Source: Flavobacteriales bacterium (GTDB taxonomy: Bacteria > Bacteroidota > Bacteroidia > Flavobacteriales_D > Crocinitomicaceae). From it: a stretch of DNA of 64,000 nt. The notes beneath the pieces were generated by a model. The model was given only the letters and a program-made list of their open reading frames with translations, had not been told where the DNA came from and did not search any database. Where the stretch lies: positions 1-64,000 of the forward strand of contig CANGJM010000008.1 in NCBI GenBank assembly GCA_947454525.1, in the 5' to 3' direction. Below are positions 16,108 through 24,398 of the stretch, piece by piece. How positions within the stretch are numbered: the stretch's first letter is position 1; every line of letters begins with the position of its first letter. The position numbers and the translations under genes were made by a program.

Positions 16108-18606
16108 TTATTTTTTGTCACAACATGCTTTTTTATCTTTCGCACATTCGTTGGCATTTCCTAACCATTTTCCGTCTTTACCATAATGAGCCATGCAAAT
16201 TGCTTTCTCTTCAGGTGAACATCCTTTTTCGTCACACATTTTAGCGCATTCGTCTTTCGACATTTTTGCACATTCATTCATGTCACATTTCATGTTCATT
16301 TTTCCTTCATGACACATTTCCATTCCTTCATGACACATTTTGTTGTCACCTGTGCACATGTCATTTGACATACAATGTCCATCACGCATTTCGCATGTTG
16401 CTTTCGTACTGTCGCATCCACCTTTTTCCTCTGCACCGTTTCCTAAAATTGGAGCGATCACTAAACCAATTAAACAAGTCAATTTGATTAAGATGTTCAT
16501 TGACGGACCAGAAGTATCTTTAAATGGATCTCCAACTGTATCTCCAGTTACTGCTGCTTTATGAGCGTCAGAACCTTTGTATGTCATTTCTCCATTGATT
16601 TCAACACCTGCTTCGAATGATTTCTTAGCGTTGTCCCATGCACCACCTGCGTTGTTTTGGAAAACTGCCCAAAGTACACCAGAAACGGTAACTCCAGCCA
16701 TATAACCACCCAACATCTCAGCGATTAATTGGTTACTGTATCCTAATAACATCGGTAATGTTGCAATCAAAATTGGGAAACCGATTGTTAAGATTCCTGG
16801 CAACATCATTTCGCGTAAAGCAGCTTTCGTAGAAATTTCTACACATTTACCATATTCAGGTTTTCCAGTACCTTCCATGATACCTGGAATTTCTTTAAAC
16901 TGACGACGAACTTCGTATACCATGTCCATTGCAGCTTTTCCTACTGAGTTCATTGCTAATGCAGAGAATACAACTGGAATCATTCCACCTACGAATAACA
17001 TTGCTAATACTGGTGCTTTAAAGATGTTGATTCCGTCAATTCCTGTGAAAGTAACGTAAGCAGCGAACAAGGCTAAAGATGTCAAGGCTGCAGAAGCGAT
17101 CGCAAATCCTTTTCCAGTTGCAGCTGTTGTGTTACCAACTGAATCCAAAATATCTGTACGTTGACGAACTTCTTTTGGTAACTCACTCATTTCAGCGATA
17201 CCACCTGCGTTGTCAGAAATTGGTCCGAATGCGTCAATTGCTAATTGCATAGCCGTTGTTGCCATCATTGCAGATGCAGCTAAAGCTACTCCGTAGAATC
17301 CAGCCAATGCGTAAGATCCCCAGATTGCACCTGCGAATAAAAGAACTGTTGGGAATGTAGAAATCATTCCTGTCGCTAATCCAGCGATTACGTTTGTTCC
17401 AGCTCCAGTAGAAGATTTTTGAACGATTTTCAAAACTGGTTTCGTACCTAATCCTGTGTAGTATTCTGTAACCGATGAAATAACACCTCCAACAACTAAT
17501 CCAACGATTGTTGCGAAGAATACACGCATAGAAGAGATTTCTTGAAGTCCTTCACCGAAGAATTCCATAGACATTTTAGCTGGCAACATCCATGTAACTA
17601 AAACGTAACATGCAACCGCTGTTAAAGCAATTGACACCCAGTTTCCAAGGTTTAAAGCTCCTTGAACTTGTTTTTCTTTTGCATCGTTGCTAGAAATACG
17701 TACTAACATCGTTCCGATGATAGAGAAAAGGATTCCAAATCCAGCGATTGCCATAGGTAATAAGATTGGACCAATTCCACCGAAAGCATCTTCGATACTT
17801 CCACCCATGTCTTTAATGACATAGTTACCAAGTACCATCGCAGCCAATACGGTTGCTACATAAGAACCAAATAAATCGGCACCCATTCCGGCAACGTCTC
17901 CTACGTTATCACCTACGTTATCTGCAATTGTTGCAGGATTACGAGGGTCATCCTCTGGGATACCAGCCTCTACTTTACCTACAAGATCAGCTCCAACGTC
18001 AGCAGCTTTTGTATAAATACCACCACCAACACGTGCAAACAATGCGATTGATTCAGCTCCTAATGAGAATCCAGCCAACGTTTCTAGTACGATAGTCATG
18101 TCCTCTGTATTCGTCCATTTCCCTCCCATGAAGAAGTGAAAGAAGAAGATAAAGAATGCTGTAAGACCTAAAACGGCTAATCCAGCAACTCCAAGACCCA
18201 TTACTGTTCCACCACCGAAAGAAACTTTCAATGCTTGTGGTAAACTTGTACGAGCGGCTTGTGTTGTACGAACGTTAGTTTTTGTAGCAATTTTCATCCC
18301 CATGTTTCCTGCCAATGCAGAAAAGATAGCTCCAAAAATAAAAGCGATGATGATTAATAAATGGGTTTTAACACCAGGAACGAATGTGATTCCAGCTAAA
18401 ACTACACTTGCGATTAGCACGAAAACGGCTAAAAGTCTGTATTCTGCTTTCAGGAAAGCAAGTGCGCCTTCGTAGATGTAATCTGAAATTTCTTTCATTT
18501 TTCCATCTCCTGCATCTTGTTTTAATACCCAAGCTCTTTTCATTGCCATAAATAGCAATCCGATAACGGCCATTACGATAGGCACATAAATCATCATTGA
18601 TTCCAT
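16108..18606 (-). CDS. hppA: membrane-bound ion-pumping pyrophosphatase with Cys-rich C-terminal extension
   Basis: 832 aa. The first ~720 residues are a normal H+/Na+-translocating pyrophosphatase with about 16 helices and the substrate motif DVGADLVGKVE (~residue 200). They also carry NPATIADNVGDNVGD just after it, a second acidic site DAFGPISDNAGGIAEM, and TGDTVGDPFKDTSGPS near the end. At the K+ selectivity site the sequence is GNTTAATGKG; the Ala at ~493, where K+-independent enzymes have Lys, marks the K+-dependent type, many of which pump Na+. It splits PPi to drive ion export across the inner membrane. The odd part is the last ~110 residues: 15 Cys, 12 Met and several His in a soluble tail, which no typical family member has. 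The tail is in frame, with no frameshift visible. Confidence 0.95.
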   Translation of the reverse strand: MESMMIYVPIVMAVIGLLFMAMKRAWVLKQDAGDGKMKEISDYIYEGALAFLKAEYRLLAVFVLIASVVLAGITFVPGVKTHLLIIIAFIFGAIFSALAGNMGMKIATKTNVRTTQAARTSLPQALKVSFGGGTVMGLGVAGLAVLGLTAFFIFFFHFFMGGKWTNTEDMTIVLETLAGFSLGAESIALFARVGGGIYTKAADVGADLVGKVEAGIPEDDPRNPATIADNVGDNVGDVAGMGADLFGSYVATVLAAMVLGNYVIKDMGGSIEDAFGGIGPILLPMAIAGFGILFSIIGTMLVRISSNDAKEKQVQGALNLGNWVSIALTAVACYVLVTWMLPAKMSMEFFGEGLQEISSMRVFFATIVGLVVGGVISSVTEYYTGLGTKPVLKIVQKSSTGAGTNVIAGLATGMISTFPTVLLFAGAIWGSYALAGFYGVALAASAMMATTAMQLAIDAFGPISDNAGGIAEMSELPKEVRQRTDILDSVGNTTAATGKGFAIASAALTSLALFAAYVTFTGIDGINIFKAPVLAMLFVGGMIPVVFSALAMNSVGKAAMDMVYEVRRQFKEIPGIMEGTGKPEYGKCVEISTKAALREMMLPGILTIGFPILIATLPMLLGYSNQLIAEMLGGYMAGVTVSGVLWAVFQNNAGGAWDNAKKSFEAGVEINGEMTYKGSDAHKAAVTGDTVGDPFKDTSGPSMNILIKLTCLIGLVIAPILGNGAEEKGGCDSTKATCEMRDGHCMSNDMCTGDNKMCHEGMEMCHEGKMNMKCDMNECAKMSKDECAKMCDEKGCSPEEKAICMAHYGKDGKWLGNANECAKDKKACCDKK

Positions 18607-18639
18607 ACTAATTTGTTAATTTGTTAAATTTTACGCTGG

Positions 18640-18647
18640 CAAAAATA
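18640..18647 (-). promoter_or_regulatory. -7 box TATTTTTG
   Basis: An exact TAnnTTTG (minus strand) giving a predicted leader of about 30 bases before the pyrophosphatase ATG. Confidence 0.55.
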
Positions 18648-18701
18648 GAGTTTTCCGCCATGGTATGCAAATACGTAAGAAAAAAATAAGGGTTACGTTT
18701 T

Positions 18702-18998
18702 TTATAAAACAGCTTGAATTTTAGCCTTTAATGTAGCTAATGGAAAAGCGCCACTTTCTCTCCATAGTACTTCACTGTTTTTAAACAGAACAAAAGTGGG
18801 GACGCCTCTGACCTTGAAGCGTGCAGCGACGTCTTGATTTTTATCGACATCGATTTTGAGAATACGAATTTTTGGACCCATTTGTTTTTTTAGGTCTTCT
18901 AAAATTGGTGACATTGTTTTGCACGGTCCGCACCAAGTTGCGTGGAAGTCAACTAAGGTTGGAATTTCGGACTTGATGATATCATTGAATTTTCCCAT
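18702..18998 (-). CDS. trxA: thioredoxin
   Basis: A 98-aa single-domain thioredoxin with the redox motif WCGPC at residues 22-26, DFHATW before it, the KIDVDKN strand, and the cis-proline segment VRGVPTFVLF. There is no signal peptide, so it acts in the cytoplasm as a dithiol reductant, for example for the peroxiredoxin and MsrB encoded nearby (inference). The length is slightly short (usual ~105). Its ATG lies four bases after an exact -7 box, so a leaderless mRNA is predicted. The pyrophosphatase gene downstream has its own promoter. Confidence 0.95.
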   Translation of the reverse strand: MGKFNDIIKSEIPTLVDFHATWCGPCKTMSPILEDLKKQMGPKIRILKIDVDKNQDVAARFKVRGVPTFVLFKNSEVLWRESGAFPLATLKAKIQAVL

Positions 18999-19002
18999 AG
19001 TG

Positions 19003-19010
19003 CAAAGTTA
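19003..19010 (-). promoter_or_regulatory. -7 box TAACTTTG, four bases before ATG
   Basis: An exact TAnnTTTG (minus strand), four bases (CACT) from the thioredoxin ATG at 18998. Confidence 0.75.
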
Positions 19011-19046
19011 AGGAACAGACAGGAACCGAAGTGTAACTTATGCGAC

Positions 19047-19077
19047 AAAAAAAAGGCAGATGTTACATCTGCCTTTT
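19047..19077 (-). terminator. Rho-independent terminator of the lipoprotein gene
   Basis: A 12-bp stem AAAAGGCAGATG / CATCTGCCTTTT with a 3-base loop. The T-run is on the minus strand, after the stop at 19097. Confidence 0.9.
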
Positions 19078-19096
19078 CAAAGTAATTGATAAGATC

Positions 19097-19804
19097 TTAT
19101 TGTTTAATGTAAGTTGCTGTGCATGTTCCAGAACCTCCAATTAAAGGAGCGTTGTTGTCATACGTATATGTAATGACAATGATGTTTCCTTGGTCGTTCA
19201 TCGTTCCTGTTCCAGAATAAGTAATTTGACCAACAGTGGCATTAACAGTTTGTTGTGGGATGTTCACATTCGAACCGCTAATCGTTGCTGTTGCAGTTCC
19301 TCCAATTAAATTAAACATATTATCGATGTTTAATGAAGTAGCATTGCTTCCTGCTGTAATTGCTGGTGTTGTAGAAAGTGGGAAAGCTGTTGCCCCACAA
19401 TTACTTGATAGACTCCATGATACTAACCAGTTATCTTGTCCAATCACCACATTTACGGTGCGTTGTGCTGTGGTTGTTCCGTTTGCATTTGTTGCAGTGT
19501 AGGTAACTGTGTATGTTCCTTTATTCGCTGTGTTTACTGTGCTTGTTGTCGTTACGGCAACTGTGGATCCGTCTTTGTTCGTAGCAGTTGCTCCGGCATC
19601 AGTGTAGGTTGCGCCAACGTTCACGGTTACTGTCGCATTTCCATTTAAAGTGATTGTTGGCGCATAAAGGCACGTTCCATCGTCCTTTTTTGCTGTGCTG
19701 TTATAATTTGTAGCTGTACTATCTGTACATCCTTTCTTTTTACACCCGGTGTTTGTTGTCATAACAATTGCGCCAAGTAGTAATAGGCCAATAATTTTTT
19801 TCAT
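19097..19804 (-). CDS. lipoprotein with Ig-like DUF5011 domain
   Basis: 235 aa from ATG 19804 (MKKIIGLLLLGAIVMTTNTGC), a lipoprotein signal with the lipid-bearing Cys at 21. A short Cys/Asp motif follows (GCTDSTATNYNSTAKKDDGTC without the first residue and onward), common in Bacteroidota surface proteins, where it may be a small Ca-binding loop. Residues ~55-125 fit a DUF5011 Ig-like domain (VGATYTDAGATATNKDGS; GTYTVTYTATNANGTTT). The last ~100 residues resemble the lipocalin-like beta region seen after such domains. It has its own -7 box and terminator, so it is monocistronic. Function unknown. Confidence 0.75.
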   Translation of the reverse strand: MKKIIGLLLLGAIVMTTNTGCKKKGCTDSTATNYNSTAKKDDGTCLYAPTITLNGNATVTVNVGATYTDAGATATNKDGSTVAVTTTSTVNTANKGTYTVTYTATNANGTTTAQRTVNVVIGQDNWLVSWSLSSNCGATAFPLSTTPAITAGSNATSLNIDNMFNLIGGTATATISGSNVNIPQQTVNATVGQITYSGTGTMNDQGNIIVITYTYDNNAPLIGGSGTCTATYIKQ

Positions 19805-19828
19805 TGTTAAATAGTTTTTGATTGGAAC

Positions 19829-19836
19829 CAAAAATA
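19829..19836 (-). promoter_or_regulatory. -7 box TATTTTTG
   Basis: An exact TAnnTTTG (minus strand) 24 bases before the lipoprotein ATG; predicted leader about 20 bases. Confidence 0.55.
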
Positions 19837-19851
19837 GCAAATTATTTGATC

Positions 19852-19883
19852 AAAAAAAAACGGTATCCGAGGACGCCGTTTTT
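19852..19883 (-). terminator. Rho-independent terminator of recA
   Basis: An 8-bp stem AAAAACGG (19856-19863) / CCGTTTTT (19876-19883) with a run of nine A on the plus strand, which is the T-run of the minus-strand transcript. Confidence 0.75.
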
Positions 19884-19901
19884 CAACCAAACGATATGCA
19901 C

Positions 19902-20936
19902 TTAGTCTTGCAACACCTCTTCTGTTGAAGCGGGTGAACCAAGAGCTTTTTTAATTTTCTCTTCTAATTCTTCTGCTAATGCTGGATTATCCATTAAAAT
20001 GGATTTAATCGAATCGCGTCCTTGTCCAAGTTTTGTTTCTCCATAAGAGAACCAAGAACCACTTTTCTTCAAGATGTTTAGGTCTACTCCAAGATCGATG
20101 ATTTCACCAATTTTTGAAATTCCTTCACCATACATGATGTCGAATTCTGCTTTTCTAAACGGTGGAGCAACTTTATTTTTAACCACTTTTACTTTCACTC
20201 GGTTACCCATTACTTCATCACCCTCTTTAATTTGAGCAGCACGACGAATGTCGATGCGCACGGAAGAGTAAAATTTCAAGGCGTTTCCTCCAGTTGTTGT
20301 CTCTGGATTTCCAAACATCACTCCAATTTTATCACGTAGTTGGTTAATGAAAATACAACAACAACCTGCTTTATTAATGGAGCCTGTTAGTTTACGTAAA
20401 GCTTTGGACATTAAACGAGCTTGAAGTCCCATTTGGGAATCTCCCATTTCTCCTTCAATCTCCGCTTTTGGAGTTAAAGCTGCTACAGAGTCAATAACAA
20501 TTAAATCAATGGCGCCTGAACGAATCAAATTATCAGCGATTTCCAATGCTTGTTCACCGTTGTCCGGTTGTGAAATCAATAAGTTTGCAACGTCAACACC
20601 TAATTTCTGTGCGTAAAATTGATCAAAGGCATGCTCCGCATCTATAAAAGCAGCGATACCACCTTGTTTCTGTACTTCCGCAATTGCGTGAATTGCCAAG
20701 GTTGTTTTACCTGATGACTCTGGGCCATAGATTTCAACAACGCGTCCTTTTGGATAACCGTTGATTCCTAAAGCTAGATCAAGTGTAATGGATCCAGTTG
20801 GAATAACTTCCACTTTTTCCACAGGAGAATCTCCTAGTTTCATGACAGATCCTTTTCCAAAGGTTTTGTCTAATTTCTCCATTGTGAGTTGGAGCGCTTT
20901 TAATTTTTCTACGTTTTGTTCTTTTGACTTTGACAT
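19902..20936 (-). CDS. recA: RecA recombinase
   Basis: 344 aa, the usual length. Walker [10 protein letters not shown] at residues 71-79, Walker [20 protein letters not shown], the L1/L2 loop regions ([43 protein letters not shown] without flanks), and the C-terminal acidic tail. It forms filaments on single-stranded DNA, drives strand exchange and activates SOS-type cleavage where that exists. It is transcribed alone from a -7 box at 20982-20989 with a ~42-base leader; I see no LexA-type palindrome there. Confidence 0.98.
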   Translation of the reverse strand: MSKSKEQNVEKLKALQLTMEKLDKTFGKGSVMKLGDSPVEKVEVIPTGSITLDLALGINGYPKGRVVEIYGPESSGKTTLAIHAIAEVQKQGGIAAFIDAEHAFDQFYAQKLGVDVANLLISQPDNGEQALEIADNLIRSGAIDLIVIDSVAALTPKAEIEGEMGDSQMGLQARLMSKALRKLTGSINKAGCCCIFINQLRDKIGVMFGNPETTTGGNALKFYSSVRIDIRRAAQIKEGDEVMGNRVKVKVVKNKVAPPFRKAEFDIMYGEGISKIGEIIDLGVDLNILKKSGSWFSYGETKLGQGRDSIKSILMDNPALAEELEEKIKKALGSPASTEEVLQD

Positions 20937-20981
20937 ATCGTTTGTGTTTGTTGAGTTGGTTGACTCGGTTATTAATTTCTA

Positions 20982-20989
20982 CAAATGTA
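20982..20989 (-). promoter_or_regulatory. -7 box TACATTTG
   Basis: An exact TAnnTTTG (minus strand) upstream of recA; predicted leader about 42 bases. Confidence 0.55.
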
Positions 20990-21018
20990 AGAGCGGATGT
21001 TCGTAAACTATTTACGAA

Positions 21019-21489
21019 CTAAATAGCGGAATTGTAAATAGCTAAAATTTCGCTCGAATGGTTCTTTGTGTTTGGTTTTTCGATAACGGAAATAAGCACG
21101 CCATTTTCATCAAATAAAAATGTGGTGCGGTGAATTCCATCGTAAATTTTTCCCATGAATTTTTTCTCGCCCCAAACGCCGAATAAATTCAATAGTATTT
21201 TATCCGTATCCGCGATCAACGGAAATGGTAAGTTGAACTTATCAATAAACTTTTTGTGTGAAGAGACACTGTCGGCACTAACACCAAGAATGGCAATATT
21301 ATTTTCGGTTAACAATGAATAGTCATCGCGAAGACTACATGCTTGTGCAGTACATCCAGGTGTGTTGTCTTTTGGATAAAAATAAATCACTAAACGTTTT
21401 CCATTGAAGCTTGATGCGTTCAATTCTTCTCCATTTTGATCGATTCCCGTAAATGCAGGAAGTGCTGATCCGATGCTGAGTTTATTCAT
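21019..21489 (-). CDS. bcp: thioredoxin-dependent thiol peroxidase (BCP/PrxQ type)
   Basis: A 156-aa peroxiredoxin of the BCP class. Peroxidatic Cys46 and resolving Cys51 lie in NTPGCTAQACSLRDDY, five residues apart as expected, and FYPKDNTPGC is the class signature. It reduces hydroperoxides in the cytoplasm using thioredoxin. It is close to trxA (2 kb, same strand) but not in one operon with it. Upstream a weak box (TATTTACG, two mismatches) sits four bases before the ATG, echoing the leaderless arrangement elsewhere in the window. Confidence 0.95.
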   Translation of the reverse strand: MNKLSIGSALPAFTGIDQNGEELNASSFNGKRLVIYFYPKDNTPGCTAQACSLRDDYSLLTENNIAILGVSADSVSSHKKFIDKFNLPFPLIADTDKILLNLFGVWGEKKFMGKIYDGIHRTTFLFDENGVLISVIEKPNTKNHSSEILAIYNSAI

Positions 21490-21589
21490 AATGCGTAAAT
21501 ACTAATCGTTAAAAAGATTAAAAACTAATCAAAAGTAGAAACTATTCTTCAATATCAAAACATAATCTGAAAAAATGTTTTAAAAAAGA

Positions 21590-21970
21590 TTAATTTTTAA
21601 TCAAACGATAGAGAAATACACACCAACTGATGATGGTGATTGCTCCGCCAATTGGAGTGATTGGGCCGATGATACCTGTTGGAAAGTTCAGTGTTTTAAA
21701 GGTAACAAGGAGGTAAATGGACACGCAAAACAAAAGCATTCCAATAATCATCGCCATTAATATGCGTTTGAGGGGAAAAGAAAAGCGATCCGCATTTAAT
21801 GCAATCATAAAAATACCCATCGACAGAAATCCTTGGTAACGCACGGCGACCTCAAAGGAATTAAATTGAGCTTCTGCCAAAATGCCTTTCAGTGCGTGTG
21901 CACCCATTGCGCCAAGAACAATCGAAATCATTATGGCTATTCCCGAGAAAAAAACGAATTGTTTTTGCAT
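21590..21970 (-). CDS. DUF423 family membrane protein
   Basis: 126 aa with four transmembrane helices. The family signature is GAMGAHALKGIL at ~20-31, followed by EVAVRYQGFLSMGI and, near the end, GPITPIGGAITIISWCVFL. Members (YgdD-like) are widespread in bacteria and lack a known function. It is divergent from a lipoprotein gene 51 bases away. A degenerate box (GAACTTCG) lies four bases upstream of its ATG. Confidence 0.9.
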   Translation of the reverse strand: MQKQFVFFSGIAIMISIVLGAMGAHALKGILAEAQFNSFEVAVRYQGFLSMGIFMIALNADRFSFPLKRILMAMIIGMLLFCVSIYLLVTFKTLNFPTGIIGPITPIGGAITIISWCVFLYRLIKN

Positions 21971-22009
21971 GTGGCGAAGTTCAGAAAAATTCTACTCATA
22001 TCAAATATG

Positions 22010-22017
22010 TATCTTTG
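22010..22017 (+). promoter_or_regulatory. -7 box TATCTTTG, four bases before ATG
   Basis: An exact TAnnTTTG separated by four bases (TGAA) from the lipoprotein ATG at 22022. Confidence 0.75.
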
Positions 22018-22021
22018 TGAA

Positions 22022-22576
22022 ATGAATCAGGTGAAATACTTTTTTTTATGTGCACTCATGCTTGTTGCTTTAACAAATTGCGACAGTGAATCTGCTGACA
22101 AGAAAAATAACTTTGATTATTTTCAATTTCAAGAACTCAATTTAGCGAAGTACGATATCCAAGCAACCATAATGATTCCCGATGCAACGGCCGGAATCGG
22201 CGCTTCCTTTAAGCCAGAGGTTAAATATGATGAAGGTGGATATAAATGGAGCGTTTCTGTCGGAAGAAATTTCCAACTATTTATTGAAGATTACGGAGAC
22301 AATTTATACCGATTCGCTGAATTTAAAAAGGACCTACTCAAAGACCATAAAAAAACAAACTATTTTCAATTCGAAATGTTAAAAGAGGAGAAAGACGTTC
22401 TCGTTTACAGCAGAAAAGAAAAATCAAATTTCGTGAAGGATAAAAAATTGAGCTACCATATCTATGCCGTGAAGAAAATAAACGGCATCTTCTATGAAAT
22501 TCAAAACAGAGAGCTCGGCGACTCGAAAAAAGTAATTGATTTTATGTACCATTCAATCCAATCATTTCAACCTTAA
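22022..22576 (+). CDS. small lipoprotein of unknown function
   Basis: 184 aa from ATG 22022, chosen because MNQVKYFFLCALMLVALTNC is a lipoprotein signal (Cys20) and the -7 box lies just before it; the frame is open further upstream but through the box. The mature part is charged and has no domain I recognise; it includes YKWSVSVGRNFQLFIEDYG and LSYHIYAVKKINGIFYEIQ. It is probably a periplasmic or outer-membrane-attached protein. The mrp gene starts six bases after its stop, so the two are likely co-transcribed, an unexpected pairing with iron-sulfur functions. Confidence 0.7.
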   Translation: MNQVKYFFLCALMLVALTNCDSESADKKNNFDYFQFQELNLAKYDIQATIMIPDATAGIGASFKPEVKYDEGGYKWSVSVGRNFQLFIEDYGDNLYRFAEFKKDLLKDHKKTNYFQFEMLKEEKDVLVYSRKEKSNFVKDKKLSYHIYAVKKINGIFYEIQNRELGDSKKVIDFMYHSIQSFQP

Positions 22577-22582
22577 TTTCTT

Positions 22583-23656
22583 ATGGAACTTACAAGAGAA
22601 AATGTCCTAAATACCCTTGGCAAAATTATTGAACCAGATCTAAAAAATGATTTGGTGAGCTTGAACCTTATTGATGAATTAGACTTATCAGAAAACAAGA
22701 TTTCTCTTACGGTTCAAATTTCGAATCCAGCACTGCACGCTAGAAAACGCATGCAAGAAGCGATTGAGTTTAACCTGAAACGTATTTTTGGAGAAGAAGT
22801 CTCCATTTCTTGCGTGATTAAAGGAATGAGTACAGAAAGTAGAAGCGCTCGAAGAAAGATCCTTCCGGATGTCAAATACATTGTAGCCATCGCTTCTGGA
22901 AAAGGTGGAGTTGGGAAATCAACGATTACGGCAAATCTGGCTGGTGGACTCCAAAAGCAAGGATACAAAGTTGGAATCGTTGATGCGGATATTCATGGTC
23001 CTTCCATGCCGACCATGTTTGACCTCGTAGGTGAGCGTCCACAAATGGTCGACGTTGACGGACAAGGACTTATTCAACCCGTAGATGCAAAAGGAATCGG
23101 TGTTTTGTCCATCGGATTTTTCACCGACCAAGACAATGCGGTCGTGTGGCGCGGACCGATGGCTTCCAAAGCACTTACGCAATTATTTACGGATGCTCAT
23201 TGGGGTGAGTTGGACTTCTTGCTAGTCGACCTTCCTCCAGGAACAGGAGATATCCATTTATCCCTTGTTCAAACCGTTCCTTTGGATGGTGTGGTCATCG
23301 TTAGTACTCCTCAGGAAGTTGCTTTGGCAGATGCACGTCGAGGAATCAATATGTTCCAAATGGATACCTTAAAAGTTCCGGTAATCGGAGTGGTGGAAAA
23401 CATGGCTTGGTTTACTCCAGCTGAATTACCAGAAAATAAATATTACATCTTCGGACGAGACGGCGCAAAGAATTTAGCCAATGGAATGAACGTTCCTTTC
23501 TTAGGTAGTATTCCTTTGGTACAAAGCGTTTGCGAAGCCGGTGATGCGGGCAGACCTGCTGTTTATCAGGAAAATACTCCCACTGCATTGGCCTTTGATG
23601 AATTAGTTCATACCTTTGTTGACGAGCTAACAAAACTGAAAGCGAAAACTCTCTAG
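22583..23656 (+). CDS. mrp: Mrp/ApbC-type iron-sulfur carrier P-loop ATPase
   Basis: A 357-aa protein. A MIP18/DUF59-like domain occupies residues ~1-85 and the deviant Walker A GKGGVGKST lies at ~106-114. VDADIHGPSMPTMF, the switch LLVDLPPGTGDIHLSL, and the Mrp motif VVENMAWFTP follow. Family members bind and transfer Fe-S clusters to apo-proteins in the cytoplasm. The two Cys (CxxC) that many Mrp proteins have after the ENM motif are missing (FTPAELPENK). The next gene encodes a NifU-type scaffold five bases on, which fits a joint role in cluster delivery. Confidence 0.93.
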   Translation: MELTRENVLNTLGKIIEPDLKNDLVSLNLIDELDLSENKISLTVQISNPALHARKRMQEAIEFNLKRIFGEEVSISCVIKGMSTESRSARRKILPDVKYIVAIASGKGGVGKSTITANLAGGLQKQGYKVGIVDADIHGPSMPTMFDLVGERPQMVDVDGQGLIQPVDAKGIGVLSIGFFTDQDNAVVWRGPMASKALTQLFTDAHWGELDFLLVDLPPGTGDIHLSLVQTVPLDGVVIVSTPQEVALADARRGINMFQMDTLKVPVIGVVENMAWFTPAELPENKYYIFGRDGAKNLANGMNVPFLGSIPLVQSVCEAGDAGRPAVYQENTPTALAFDELVHTFVDELTKLKAKTL

Positions 23657-23661
23657 AAGGT

Positions 23662-23919
23662 ATGATGAACGAGCAACTAAAAGCAACACTTTCAGAAAAA
23701 GTCAATGAAGCACTAAATCAACTTCGTCCGTTTTTACATGCGGATGGAGGAGATATGGAACTTGTTGAAATTACGGACGATGCCATTGTCCGAGTGAAAT
23801 TAATTGGTTCCTGCTCAGATTGTTCCATGAGCCACATGACACTCAAGGGTGGATTGGAAGAAGCATTGAAACAAGCAGCTCCCGAATTAAAAGGCGTCGA
23901 AGCAGTTCAAATGGCTTAA
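23662..23919 (+). CDS. NifU C-terminal domain iron-sulfur scaffold
   Basis: 85 aa, a stand-alone NifU C-terminal domain: LRPFLHADGGDMELV and GSCSDCSMSHMTLKGGLEEAL with the cluster-binding Cys51 and Cys54. It assembles or carries [4Fe-4S] clusters. It is tightly spaced after mrp and one base before rlmH, so it is part of the 22022-25834 run. The start could also be the second ATG three bases later. Confidence 0.93.
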   Translation: MMNEQLKATLSEKVNEALNQLRPFLHADGGDMELVEITDDAIVRVKLIGSCSDCSMSHMTLKGGLEEALKQAAPELKGVEAVQMA

Positions 23920-23920
23920 C

Positions 23921-24394
23921 ATGAAAATCAAATTTTTGGTGCTTGGAAAAACGGCTTTCCCTGATGTAAAAGTTGGAGAGGATCGATATTCCACTCGCTT
24001 ACAACATTATTGCTCTTTCGAGCGTGTGGAGATTCCAGACGTGAAAAATCCCAAAGCATTAAGTCAAGATCAATTAAAGAAAAAAGAAGGGGAGCTCATC
24101 CTTGCGAAAGTCATCCCAACAGATTACCTTATTCTCATGGATGAAAATGGTTTGCATCAAAGTTCCGTGGAATTCGCTCAATGGCTCGATAAAAAGCAAA
24201 TGTCCGTCAATGGGAATTTGCTCTTTGTGATTGGCGGAGCTTATGGATTTAGTGAGTCCGTTTATGAACGCGCGAACGCGAAATTGTCCTTATCTAAAAT
24301 GACCTTTTCTCATCAAATGGTACGCATGATTTTCTTGGAACAACTTTACCGTGCCTATTCGATCTTAAAAGGGGAACCTTACCACCATTCCTAG
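23921..24394 (+). CDS. rlmH: 23S rRNA pseudouridine-1915 N3-methyltransferase
   Basis: 157 aa, the usual size of RlmH. It is a SPOUT-class enzyme with LLFVIGGAYGFSESVYERAN for the knotted AdoMet site and LSLSKMTFSHQMVRMIFLEQ at the C-terminus. It methylates m3-pseudouridine in helix 69 of 23S rRNA in assembled ribosomes. It sits between the NifU-like gene (one-base gap) and menC (four-base gap). Confidence 0.97.
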   Translation: MKIKFLVLGKTAFPDVKVGEDRYSTRLQHYCSFERVEIPDVKNPKALSQDQLKKKEGELILAKVIPTDYLILMDENGLHQSSVEFAQWLDKKQMSVNGNLLFVIGGAYGFSESVYERANAKLSLSKMTFSHQMVRMIFLEQLYRAYSILKGEPYHHS

Positions 24395-24398
24395 TCAC

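Noticed and set aside
16266-16564. Plus-strand frames opposite the Cys-rich tail
   Set aside because: They mirror the repetitive codons of the tail and have no promoter or homology; the minus-strand reading continues an intact pyrophosphatase.
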